Source: JADJLQ01 sp031417835
GTDB taxonomy: Bacteria > Bacteroidota > Bacteroidia > Chitinophagales > Saprospiraceae
Length of the DNA: 64,000 nt
Reading direction: 5' to 3'
NCBI GenBank assembly: GCA_031417835.1
Contig: JANOWJ010000041.1
Location: forward strand, 30,679 to 94,678
Shown: in pieces, positions 1 to 8,511 of the stretch
Position numbering within the stretch: position 1 is the first letter of the stretch
Layout: each line of letters begins with the position of its first letter
The notes under the pieces: generated by a model
What the model saw: only the letters and a program-made list of their open reading frames with translations
Databases searched by the model: none
What the model was told of the DNA's origin: nothing
Translations under genes and position numbers: made by a program

Positions 1-420
1 GATGATCTGATCTCTGATGCCCCGCAACTCTATCGCGGTGTCGATCTTAGCTTGGTCTAGCTGAGTCATTACTTTATCGATCTCCGTCTGCCGTTCTTTC
101 AATTTATTGCCCACTTCATTGCGATCGAGTTCTGCAACAAAATCCCCTGCTTTGACGGTAGTGCCCTCGGGGATAAGATTGGTGATCGTAGTGCGAAAGA
201 TACCGACAGTCTGCATCTCCGTAGAAGGGGCCTTGATCACTTCCGACCGCTTAGCGCTTAACTCACCACTCGCCTCTACAGATACATTAAAAGGACCTTT
301 GGTGACCTTACCCAAAAGGTCACCGGACTGCTCTACTTTATTTTGTTTGCGAGTGTAGAATATAGAACCCAAAATAATAGTCAGCAGCAGGGCGGGGAGG
401 ATGATTTTGAGATATTTCAT
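1..420 (-). CDS. HlyD/RND-type periplasmic adaptor, partial (C-terminus outside the window)
   Basis: The reverse strand is open from an ATG at 420 to the window edge and gives the first 140 residues. It starts with a short cytoplasmic stretch and one hydrophobic anchor (about residues 4-22), followed by a beta-rich segment with a biotinyl-lipoyl-like part (IPEGTTVKAGDFVAELD) and the beginning of a coiled coil (residues about 105-140, rich in K, E and Q). This order is that of membrane-fusion proteins of tripartite efflux pumps or ABC exporters, which link an inner-membrane transporter to an outer-membrane channel. Its transporter partner would lie to the left of the window. Family-level call is good; substrate cannot be told. 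Confidence 0.8.
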   Translation of the reverse strand, partial: MKYLKIILPALLLTIILGSIFYTRKQNKVEQSGDLLGKVTKGPFNVSVEASGELSAKRSEVIKAPSTEMQTVGIFRTTITNLIPEGTTVKAGDFVAELDRNEVGNKLKERQTEIDKVMTQLDQAKIDTAIELRGIRDQII

Positions 421-969
421 TGGAGTATGATTACAAAGAGTGAAATTGCGAAATCAAATTACCCTTTAGATGCGAAAAGCCATTCTATCGGCGGGAATTT
501 ATGAAATAATTAATGTTTTGGCGAATGACTCCTTTTGAGAAAACGACTCAGTTTGTCACTTAATTTACGCCAAACTTGATTTCATAATTAAAAAAACTCC
601 TGAGAGCTTGCTATATTTTTAACTCAAGTAGAGATAAAGTATCAAAAGAACAATTACAATGGTGATCCACAATAGTCTACTAAAAAAATCTTTTTTTGCT
701 AAATTTTGCTTCCTTATACCAATATAAGCCTCATATCATGCCATTAAACCGATGAAAAACAATAATGGAATTTTTTGGACACTATTTGCCAGAGGAAGTA
801 AGTCATACCCTACATAAAAAATTGAGATTATCAATACCTGTAGAATGCCATACCTATATATGTACTAAAATATGAAGACACTCATTTTATAAGCATGGAT
901 CGGGAAATTATTGTATAAATAATTCGCTCTAATAAATTGAGGCTTATAAACTAGCCCTACCTTAGCCTC
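421..969. other. 549-base intergenic region without a supported gene
   Basis: This AT-rich stretch separates the divergent adaptor and PLP-enzyme genes. Neither strand has an ORF with coding character; the only long reading frame here (865-1113, reverse) is mostly the antisense shadow of the PLP enzyme. It presumably holds two divergent promoters. I see no hairpin terminator, tRNA-like fold or repeat that I would defend. Confidence 0.6.
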
Positions 970-2115
970 ATGAAATTTGCTACCAAAGTCATCCATGCGG
1001 GTATAGTACCTGACCCGAGTACGGGGGCCATAATGACCCCGATATATCAGACCTCCACATACGTACAAGCCGCTCCGGGAGAACATAAAGGCTATGAATA
1101 TGCTCGTACTCAAAACCCGACTAGGACCGTACTGGAAGAAAATCTTGCGGCACTTGAAAATGGCTCATTTGGAATATGTTTTGCGAGTGGTCTAGCTGCG
1201 CAGGATGCTGTAATGAAACTCTTAAACCCGGGCGATCAGATACTTTCTACTAATGATTTGTATGGAGGCTCGTTTCGTCAGATGCGTAGAGTCTATGAAA
1301 AATATGGGATCACCTCCACATTTGTCGATTTATCGGATGAGGCTACTGCGAAATCAGCTATCCAACCGGGTGTCAGACTGTTATGGTTAGAGACGCCAAC
1401 CAATCCTATGTTGAATATCATAGATCTTGAATTGGTATGCGGCCTTGCTAAACAACATGGTATCATGGTGTGTGTGGATAATACATTTGCATCGCCGTAC
1501 CTTCAAAATCCACTTGATTATGGGGCTGATATCGTATTACACTCGGCTACTAAATATATCAATGGCCACTCCGATGTAGTGCACGGAGCGTTGATTGTAA
1601 AAGAAAAAGAGTTGGCAGATCAATTGCATTTTATTCAAAACGCCACCGGTGCAGTACCTGGTCCTATGGATTGTTTTCTTGTACTGCGGGGGATCAAAAC
1701 GATGCATGTGCGGGTACAGCGGGCCTGTCAGAATGCCGCACGTATTGCCCATCATTTATTACATCATCCCAAAGTAGCTAAAGTCTTTTATCCAGGCTTT
1801 GCCTCTCACCCTAATCATGCCGTAGCAAAAAAACAGATGCGGGATTTTGGAGCCATGGTCTCTTTTGATTTGAAAAATAACGATCAAGAGACTGCCTTTA
1901 AAGTTTTGAGCAGTACGAAGTTGTTTTCTTTAGCTGAGTCACTGGGAGGAGTCGAGTCGCTGATAGGGCATCCCGCGTCGATGACCCATGCCTCCATTCC
2001 AAAAGTAGAACGACTCAAAACGGGGCTTACTGACTCGCTGATAAGGTTGAGTGTAGGTATAGAGGATGTAGACGACCTCATTGCAGATCTAGACAAAGCC
2101 TTGACCCATGGATGA
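970..2115 (+). CDS. Cys/Met-metabolism PLP enzyme (cystathionine gamma-synthase/lyase type)
   Basis: The 381-residue protein has the normal length for the Cys/Met metabolism PLP family (fold type I). Visible hallmarks are YEYARTQNPTR (residues 42-52, phosphate-binding Tyr and Arg of the neighbouring subunit), the ETPTNP segment (141-146), VDNTFASP with the PLP-nitrogen-binding Asp170, and HSATKYINGHSD with the Schiff-base Lys195. The C-terminal ESLGGVESLIGHPASMTH segment is typical of cystathionine gamma-synthases and gamma-lyases. It acts in the cytoplasm on cystathionine or O-acyl-homoserine in Met/Cys interconversion. Synthase and lyase cannot be separated by reading alone. Its stop overlaps the radC start by 8 bases, so the two are probably cotranscribed. 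Confidence 0.9.
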   Translation: MKFATKVIHAGIVPDPSTGAIMTPIYQTSTYVQAAPGEHKGYEYARTQNPTRTVLEENLAALENGSFGICFASGLAAQDAVMKLLNPGDQILSTNDLYGGSFRQMRRVYEKYGITSTFVDLSDEATAKSAIQPGVRLLWLETPTNPMLNIIDLELVCGLAKQHGIMVCVDNTFASPYLQNPLDYGADIVLHSATKYINGHSDVVHGALIVKEKELADQLHFIQNATGAVPGPMDCFLVLRGIKTMHVRVQRACQNAARIAHHLLHHPKVAKVFYPGFASHPNHAVAKKQMRDFGAMVSFDLKNNDQETAFKVLSSTKLFSLAESLGGVESLIGHPASMTHASIPKVERLKTGLTDSLIRLSVGIEDVDDLIADLDKALTHG

Positions 2116-2797
2116 TGCCAAAAGAAGTATAAAAAATTGGTCTGAGCAAGACCAACCGAGAGAAAAAATGATGGCTTTGGGCGCAGGAGGCCTCACAGAT
2201 TCTGAGTTGATAGCCATTTTAATCAGTACTGGCACCAAAGATCAAAGTGCGATCGATGTGGCCCGCAACCTTTTAGCACGAGCAAATTTTAATTTGAGCA
2301 ATCTGGCAGCATTGACCTTAACTGAATTGAAACAGACTAAAGGTATAGGAGAAGCTAAGGCGATAAGCATAGTCGCCGCGCTCGAATTGGGTAGACGACG
2401 CTCTACCGGCCCCAAAGAAATCAAACAAAAAATCAACTCCAGCGCAACAGCTGCGGCATTATTTGATCATCTCAAAACGAGTAAGCAGGAAGAAATGTGG
2501 CTGGCTTGTCTGAATAGAGCTTTGATACCAAAATTTGTCACGAGGGTACATTTGGGTGGCATCACTTCGGTCGTATCAGATCAACGGATTATATTGAGCA
2601 TAGCGCTGGAATATAGAGCTACCTCTATCCTTATTGCGCACAACCACCCATCCGGAGTACCTCAACCCAGTCAAAGTGATTTCGATATGACCGAAAAGCT
2701 CAAGGCAGCAGGTGCCCTACTTGAGATCCGCCTCGCAGACCACTTGATCATCACTGAACAAGGCTATTATAGCTTTGCTGATGCGGGTATGCTGTAA
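2108..2797 (+). CDS. radC: RadC family protein (JAB/MPN metalloprotease-like domain)
   Basis: 229 residues, the usual RadC length. The N-terminal half carries helix-hairpin-helix segments (LTLTELKQTKGIGEAKA, about 70-86). The C-terminal half is the MPN domain with the JAMM-type zinc motif H178-N-H180-P-S-G followed ten residues later by Asp191. RadC was historically tied to DNA repair, but its biochemical role is unresolved; the motif supports a metal-dependent hydrolase. The gene overlaps the upstream PLP enzyme by 8 bases with no functional link evident. Confidence 0.93.
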   Translation: MDDAKRSIKNWSEQDQPREKMMALGAGGLTDSELIAILISTGTKDQSAIDVARNLLARANFNLSNLAALTLTELKQTKGIGEAKAISIVAALELGRRRSTGPKEIKQKINSSATAAALFDHLKTSKQEEMWLACLNRALIPKFVTRVHLGGITSVVSDQRIILSIALEYRATSILIAHNHPSGVPQPSQSDFDMTEKLKAAGALLEIRLADHLIITEQGYYSFADAGML

Positions 2798-2840
2798 AAC
2801 AATCAATTTCAATTTATTCACCTACTACTAGCAAGTTCCG

Positions 2841-2848
2841 TATTTTTG
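2841..2848 (+). promoter_or_regulatory. Candidate Bacteroidota -7 element (TATTTTTG)
   Basis: The octamer fits the Bacteroidota -7 consensus TAnnTTTG and lies 9 bases before the ATG at 2858. A convincing -33 TTTG at the normal spacing is not visible. If used, transcription would start only a few bases before the start codon. Confidence 0.3.
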
Positions 2849-2857
2849 CCCTTCTCA

Positions 2858-4621
2858 ATGGCGGAACCACGACAAAAATTTAATTACTCACTCCTCAGGA
2901 GAGTTCTTCAACTTTCCATACCGTATAAAAAACTATTTATATGGACGATCGCCCTTGCTATACTTCAGGCTCCTCTCGGTATACTCCGGCCACATCTGAT
3001 CAATGTGATGGTGGATGATCATGTGATGAAAAATGTATTATCCGGTTTGGGTATGCTCGTTTTTTGGTACATGGTAGTCCTCGTCGGCACGGTTTGGTTG
3101 CGCTACGTATTTATATTGGCAACTAATCGATTAGGACAATCGATCGTACGCGATCTTCGTACCCGGGTATTTAATCATGTCATTGATCTCAATCTTACCT
3201 ACTTTGATAAAACGCCGATAGGCACTTCGACCACTCGTACCATCAACGACATTGAATCGATCAATGAAGTTTTTTCAGAAGGAGTGATCACTATACTCGC
3301 AGATATCTTAGGCTTGATTGCTGTATTGATCATCATGTTTGTCGTAAGTTGGAAGCTCAGTCTTATCTGTCTGACGACCTTACCTTTTCTGATCTATGCA
3401 AGTTATCTATTCAAAGAAAAAGTAAGGATCTCATTCCAACAGGTCAGGAGTCATATCGCCAAGATGAATTCGTTTCTGCAAGAGCGCATATCCGGGATGC
3501 GAATCATACAAATTTTCAACGCAGAACATCAGGAAATTGAAAAATTCAAAACGATCAATCGGGAGTATACTAAGGCAAATATCGATGGCATTTTTTATTA
3601 TGCGGTATTTTTTCCTGTGGTCGAGTTGATCTCTGCCACCTCTCTTGCCCTCATGGTATGGTATGGATCCGGCGGGGTACTCTCTGGCGAAGTCACGCTA
3701 GGTGCTTTAATTGCCTTTCCCATCTACTTGACGATGTTGTTCAGGCCTATTCGATTTATGGCTGATAAGTTCAATACCTTACAAATGGGATTGGTAGCTG
3801 CTGAGCGAGTATTTGCAGTGTTGGACAATGAAAGTAAGATCACGAATGAGGGTACTGTAAAAGCAGAGCGATTGCGAGGTGATATTTCGTTTGACCAGGT
3901 GCATTTCAGTTATATCCCGGGACAAGAAGTACTCAAGGGTATCAGCTTTAACGTGCCTGCGTATAGCACGTTGGCTATAGTAGGTAGTACGGGCTCTGGT
4001 AAGACCACCATCATCAGCGTACTGGACAGATTATATGACATTCAAAACGGATTTATCTATATCGATGGCAAAGATATTCGTCAATATGAATTGTTTTCGT
4101 TGCGACAACGTATAGGTGTGGTACTACAAGATGTATTTTTATTTGGTGGCACGGTGATGGAAAACATCACATTTAGACAAGATCAAATATCCTCCGCTGA
4201 AGTACGAGCTGCCGCTGTACAAATCGGAGCCCATGAGTTTATTGAAAAACTTCCCGGGGCTTATGATTTTGTAATTTCTGAGCGAGGTTCTAACCTATCT
4301 ATGGGTCAACGACAATTAATCTCTTTCGTAAGGGCCCTTGTATTTAATCCTGACATCTTGATATTGGATGAAGCCACATCATCCATTGATCCGGAGACTG
4401 AGTCTGTAATCCAATACGCCATAGAAAAACTGATCGAAAAAAGGACCTCTATCATCATCGCACACCGACTAAGCACGATACGCCATGCTGATCAAGTGAT
4501 GGTGATGGATCACGGAGAAGTAAAAGAAATCGGCAGCCATGAAGCACTTTTAGAAGATCCACACGGACTTTACCGAAAATTGTATGAATATCAATTTTCT
4601 AGATATGTGGAAAGCGAATAA
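2858..4621 (+). CDS. ABC exporter, fused permease and ATPase (MsbA/LmrA-like)
   Basis: The protein of 587 residues has an N-terminal six-helix exporter domain (about 25-320) and a C-terminal nucleotide-binding domain. Seen are Walker A GSTGSGKTT (about 375-383), a Q-loop (VVLQDVFLFGG), signature LSMGQRQ (about 479), Walker B ILILDEATSS (about 500) and the H-loop AHRLST. The signature has Met in place of the common Gly (LSGGQ). Half-transporters of this type dimerise in the inner membrane and export lipids, drugs or peptides; the substrate is unknown. I place the start at the ATG (2858), not at a TTG 12 bases upstream which lies inside the candidate -7 box. Confidence 0.9.
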   Translation: MAEPRQKFNYSLLRRVLQLSIPYKKLFIWTIALAILQAPLGILRPHLINVMVDDHVMKNVLSGLGMLVFWYMVVLVGTVWLRYVFILATNRLGQSIVRDLRTRVFNHVIDLNLTYFDKTPIGTSTTRTINDIESINEVFSEGVITILADILGLIAVLIIMFVVSWKLSLICLTTLPFLIYASYLFKEKVRISFQQVRSHIAKMNSFLQERISGMRIIQIFNAEHQEIEKFKTINREYTKANIDGIFYYAVFFPVVELISATSLALMVWYGSGGVLSGEVTLGALIAFPIYLTMLFRPIRFMADKFNTLQMGLVAAERVFAVLDNESKITNEGTVKAERLRGDISFDQVHFSYIPGQEVLKGISFNVPAYSTLAIVGSTGSGKTTIISVLDRLYDIQNGFIYIDGKDIRQYELFSLRQRIGVVLQDVFLFGGTVMENITFRQDQISSAEVRAAAVQIGAHEFIEKLPGAYDFVISERGSNLSMGQRQLISFVRALVFNPDILILDEATSSIDPETESVIQYAIEKLIEKRTSIIIAHRLSTIRHADQVMVMDHGEVKEIGSHEALLEDPHGLYRKLYEYQFSRYVESE

Positions 4622-4781
4622 AAATGACATTTTGCAGCAGGCACTGTGTTGTTAAAGCGCTCTATTCCGATGCAGACGATGGACCTATGGCGGATTTAAT
4701 ATAATTTTGGTCGATAATCTGGATCTTTAGTAAACTTATGAACCAATAAATTTTGTTTCATCATATACATAACAAATTATC

Positions 4782-5195
4782 ATGCAAACTCGTCAGAATT
4801 CTACTACAAAAACTATCCTTGGCTTGGTTATCTTATTGGTCATCATCTGGGGAATCTTCATCGTTTTTAAAAGCATTTTCAATATGTTGGCATGGGCTGC
4901 GCCATTTCTTTTCATAGCAGCACTCATAATCAACCACAAAGTGGTCTTGAGTTATGGCAAGATGTTGATCACCTTACTGCAGAAAAATACGGTCATGGGT
5001 ATTATCGCTTTATTGCTTACCATTTTTACTTTTCCTATTGTTGCGGCCATCTTATTAGGGCTGGCGATAATGAATAAAAAAGCCGAAGGATTTATGGAAC
5101 AAGAGCGACAAAAGCGAGATGGTATACCTACAGACTTTAGGGAGATCTCTTCTATGCCCACCTCTGAATATGATGAGTTATTACGAAAAAAGTAA
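4782..5195 (+). CDS. Small inner-membrane protein of unknown function
   Basis: 137 residues with about three hydrophobic segments (residues about 12-32, 36-51 and 70-95) and a charged cytoplasmic-type tail (about 98-137) rich in K, E and R. I do not recognise a family. A good -7-like box (TAATTTTG, 4702-4709) lies 72 bases upstream. It precedes the glycosyltransferase gene by 57 bases in the same direction, so cotranscription is possible. The compositional pattern and clean start argue for a real gene. Confidence 0.65.
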   Translation: MQTRQNSTTKTILGLVILLVIIWGIFIVFKSIFNMLAWAAPFLFIAALIINHKVVLSYGKMLITLLQKNTVMGIIALLLTIFTFPIVAAILLGLAIMNKKAEGFMEQERQKRDGIPTDFREISSMPTSEYDELLRKK

Positions 5196-5252
5196 TACCA
5201 TTTGATCATAGGCTACTTTTCGTAAACGCATGAAGATGACTATCTTGTCATC

Positions 5253-6365
5253 GTGTTTTGGATCGTATTTATTCTAACTGGAGCCTATGTCTTATTGGTC
5301 GGTATGGCCACTTATCTTTGGAATACAAAAGATGCCACTGATAAAAAGCTTCAGCCGAGTACTACAAGACCTGCCTTTACCTTATTGATTCCATTTAGAA
5401 ATGAAGGATCTAATCTCCCCTATCTTCTAAAGGACCTGCAAGCCCAAAGTCTGGATAATCAATTCTGGAATTGCTTATTCGTCAATGATCATTCTGAAGA
5501 TCAAAGTGTGCCGATACTGGAAGCTCTGCTCCAACCGAATCAAAAGCTTATCCATTCCCAGGGGCACGGTAAAAAAGCGGCCATTACATCGGGGTTGCAT
5601 TTGATCCAAACAAACTATATCGTACAAACAGATGCAGATTGCAGAGTAGGCCCTCATTGGTTGACTTCAATCTATCAGGTTTTGATTCATCATCCTAGTG
5701 CATTTCTCACAGGACCGGTGGCTATTCATAAGCCAAGGACTACTTTAGATCATTTCCAAGCAATGGATTTGATGGCTTTGATGGGCATGACATCGGCCGG
5801 ATTAAAGACCAAATGGTGGGCAATGGCCAATGGGGCGAATATGGCCTACCCTACCCAACTCCTCAAGCATACAAATCATTCAGGGACGGGGCATCAGTTT
5901 GCTTCAGGTGATGATATGTTTCTAGTTGAGGCGGCAGGAAAAGCAACTCAGGACCCGATTCTATTTCATGCTGACCCACGAGCCATCGTCACGACTGATG
6001 CCTGTGCGGACATACCTTCTTTTATTAAACAAAGAATCCGTTGGGGTAGTAAAAATAAAGCAATGCGTGACCCCGGCATCAAAATAGCTCTTGCCATTCC
6101 TTTCTGTTTTAATCTTATGTTAGGATTTATCACTTTTGTCATGTTATTCAATTCGTCATTACTGCCTATAGGAGGGATAGTATGGATCATCAAGTTCGGT
6201 ATTGATTTCATGTACTTATATCGATTGGCTCCATTTTTCCAATATCAATTGAATGCCTACCCATTTATGGTTTCTTCTTTAATTTATCCATTTTATCTAA
6301 GTTATTTGGCCATCTTAAGTATTTTTAAACCTCAATATGAATGGAAAGGAAGGATCACCCAATGA
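5253..6365 (+). CDS. Membrane-anchored family 2 glycosyltransferase
   Basis: 370 residues. An N-terminal hydrophobic segment (about 1-20) precedes a GT-A domain with the NDHSED and QTDADC acidic motifs (the latter is the metal-binding DXD equivalent), then GDDMF and QRIRWGSK, which matches the QxxRW motif of processive or lipid-acceptor GT2 enzymes. Three to four hydrophobic segments follow at about 280-360. Such enzymes transfer sugars to lipids or growing polysaccharide at the cytoplasmic face. The start is a GTG; an in-frame ATG 51 bases later would cut into the first helix. It overlaps the following oxidoreductase gene by 29 bases. Confidence 0.82.
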   Translation: MFWIVFILTGAYVLLVGMATYLWNTKDATDKKLQPSTTRPAFTLLIPFRNEGSNLPYLLKDLQAQSLDNQFWNCLFVNDHSEDQSVPILEALLQPNQKLIHSQGHGKKAAITSGLHLIQTNYIVQTDADCRVGPHWLTSIYQVLIHHPSAFLTGPVAIHKPRTTLDHFQAMDLMALMGMTSAGLKTKWWAMANGANMAYPTQLLKHTNHSGTGHQFASGDDMFLVEAAGKATQDPILFHADPRAIVTTDACADIPSFIKQRIRWGSKNKAMRDPGIKIALAIPFCFNLMLGFITFVMLFNSSLLPIGGIVWIIKFGIDFMYLYRLAPFFQYQLNAYPFMVSSLIYPFYLSYLAILSIFKPQYEWKGRITQ

Positions 6366-7917
6366 AAAAGATATATATGACTACATAATCATAGGCTCAG
6401 GCTTTGGTGGTAGTGTATCAGCCATGCGTTTGGCTCAAAAAGGTTATTCTGTGCTTGTTTTGGAAAAAGGGAAAAAATATGAAGCACAAGATTTCCCAAA
6501 AAGCAATTGGAATTTTAGAAAATATTTATGGGTGCCTTCACTGAGGTTTTATGGGTTTTTAAAACTCACACTCTTTAAAAAACTATTTGTGTTATCCGGA
6601 GTGGGTGTCGGCGGGGGTAGTCTGGTCTATGCAAATACATTGATGGAACCCACCGAGGCATTTTACACGCATATCCCTATTCAAACTAAAGATTGGAAGG
6701 TAATCTTGCGACCATATCTGGATAAGGCAAAACATATGCTAGGAGTCACGCGTGCTAAAAATCACTACGCAGATGACTTGCTTTTAAAACAAGTGGCAGA
6801 AGAGATGGGCAAAGGTGCGAGTTATAGAGGTGTAGATGTAGGTGTATATTACAGCACCGATCCTACCCCAAAAGATCCCTATTTTAATGGCGAGGGACCC
6901 CTGCGCAAACCCTGCATAGAATGCGCTGGATGCATGGTGGGGTGCCGGCATGAGGCCAAAAATACATTGGATAAAAACTATTTGTGGTTTGCTCAAAAAT
7001 ATGGTGCTCAGATCTTAGCTGAGACAGAGGCAGTAAAAATTGAATATCAAGAGGCAGACAGACAATATACTATTTTGACCAAATCCTCCACCAATAAAAG
7101 CCACCTCTACACCTTTCGATCAAATGGGTTGGTGATCAGTGGTGGAGTCTTAGGCACATTGAATCTACTCTTCAGACAAAAGTATGTGTACAAGACTATG
7201 ACCAGATTATCGAATACATTGGGTCAACACATTTTGAGTAATTCTGAGTCTATCAGTGGGGTGATAGGTGCTCACAAAAAACTCAATCATGGCGTAGCCA
7301 TTAGTTCTATCATACAAGCAGATGAAAACACTCAGATCGAATTGTGTAAATTTCCTGATGGGTCAGGCTCCATGTTCCGTATGGCTTATCTGGCTGTGGG
7401 TGGTGGCCATCCGTTTATTCGTTTTTTGAAAGTATTCATTAATGCATTCATTCATCCTATGGACTTCCTACGTTGGATTCAAAGGGGTCATAGTGCAAAA
7501 TATGGGGTGGTCGTGCTCGTCATGCAAAGTCTTAAAAATGCATTGGCTATGCGGTGGACCGGGTCGCGCTTGACTTTGTCTACTGGTCCTAATGATGAGC
7601 CTATTCCTGTATTTATACCAGCTGGATATGATGCAATGAATAGATTGGCTAAAAACTCCGGCGGAGTCGCTGTGCATGCATTGACAGAGACTTTATTTAA
7701 TATAGCTACTACAGCTCATATCTTGGGAGGTTGTCCTATGGGCGATGGTCTAGATACAGGTGTCGTCAATGATCGATTTGAAGTGTATGGCTATCCCCAA
7801 ATGTATATTTTGGACGGCAGTATCGTGCCGGCTAATATTGGAGTCAATCCTAGTCTGACCATCACTGCTCTCGCAGAATATGCGATGGATGAGATCAAAG
7901 TCCGAGACTCAAAATGA
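6337..7917 (+). CDS. GMC family oxidoreductase (cholesterol oxidase-like)
   Basis: 526 residues. The N-terminal Rossmann motif IIGSGFGGSVSAM binds FAD; GVGVGGGSLVYAN is the second GMC flavin motif; HILGGCPMG and NIGVNPSLTITALAEY near the C-terminus are the conserved active-site region. A cysteine cluster C193-x2-C196-x2-C199-x3-C203 precedes EAKNTLDKNYL, as in the cholesterol-oxidase branch of GMC enzymes. The likely reaction is FAD-dependent oxidation of an alcohol on a hydrophobic substrate. No signal peptide is visible. The 29-base overlap with the glycosyltransferase suggests coupled expression; the substrate is unknown. Confidence 0.88.
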   Translation: MNGKEGSPNEKDIYDYIIIGSGFGGSVSAMRLAQKGYSVLVLEKGKKYEAQDFPKSNWNFRKYLWVPSLRFYGFLKLTLFKKLFVLSGVGVGGGSLVYANTLMEPTEAFYTHIPIQTKDWKVILRPYLDKAKHMLGVTRAKNHYADDLLLKQVAEEMGKGASYRGVDVGVYYSTDPTPKDPYFNGEGPLRKPCIECAGCMVGCRHEAKNTLDKNYLWFAQKYGAQILAETEAVKIEYQEADRQYTILTKSSTNKSHLYTFRSNGLVISGGVLGTLNLLFRQKYVYKTMTRLSNTLGQHILSNSESISGVIGAHKKLNHGVAISSIIQADENTQIELCKFPDGSGSMFRMAYLAVGGGHPFIRFLKVFINAFIHPMDFLRWIQRGHSAKYGVVVLVMQSLKNALAMRWTGSRLTLSTGPNDEPIPVFIPAGYDAMNRLAKNSGGVAVHALTETLFNIATTAHILGGCPMGDGLDTGVVNDRFEVYGYPQMYILDGSIVPANIGVNPSLTITALAEYAMDEIKVRDSK

Positions 7918-7991
7918 GGTCATGATGAATTAATACAAATTTCGACCGTGGATAGTACAATCCAGCTAAAACTTTTTATATATTTACTGCT

Positions 7992-8429
7992 ATGTATGAA
8001 ATCATTAAACATCTTCATTCTGGCTTAAGGTGGTTGGTACTACTCGGATTGATTTACGCCGTTTATGATGCATACACGAAGTGGAAGCAAAATAGTCCAT
8101 ATAATAAGGATACCAAGAAAGCTGCCTTTATCGCATTTAATCTGACTCATACTCAGGCACTGGTGGGTTTAATAATTTATTTTATCACCCCTAGGATAGT
8201 ATTTGGTCCTGGCTTGATGAAAGACGCTATTCAACGATTTTTTGCTATGGAGCATCCTCTGATGATGTTGATCGCGATCACTTTGATAACCATAGGGTAT
8301 ATCAAAGGGAAACGCGGCATCGCTGGGGGTAGTTTCAAGACGATTTTTTGGTTTTATTCAATCGCTTTGTTGATCATCTTGGCAAGTATACCCTGGCCCT
8401 GGATGAAATATGGCACAAGTTGGTATTAA
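7992..8429 (+). CDS. Four-helix membrane protein (cytochrome b-like)
   Basis: 145 residues with four hydrophobic segments (about 12-30, 48-67, 88-106 and 116-134). Conserved-looking histidines sit at the ends of helices (HLHSGLRW near residues 7-14, THTQ near 52, HPLMM near 88), a pattern that leads to the frequent Bacteroidota annotation of cytochrome b-type protein. Heme binding is possible but not shown. It follows the GMC oxidoreductase by 74 bases in the same direction and could serve as an electron-transfer partner; this is inference from position only. Confidence 0.6.
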   Translation: MYEIIKHLHSGLRWLVLLGLIYAVYDAYTKWKQNSPYNKDTKKAAFIAFNLTHTQALVGLIIYFITPRIVFGPGLMKDAIQRFFAMEHPLMMLIAITLITIGYIKGKRGIAGGSFKTIFWFYSIALLIILASIPWPWMKYGTSWY

Positions 8430-8511
8430 ACGTAATTTGACTTTGGCCACCAGTCATATAATCTCGCTGAAATAACTCCTTACTGAATATTAAATCTCAA
8501 CTTTTTAAAAT

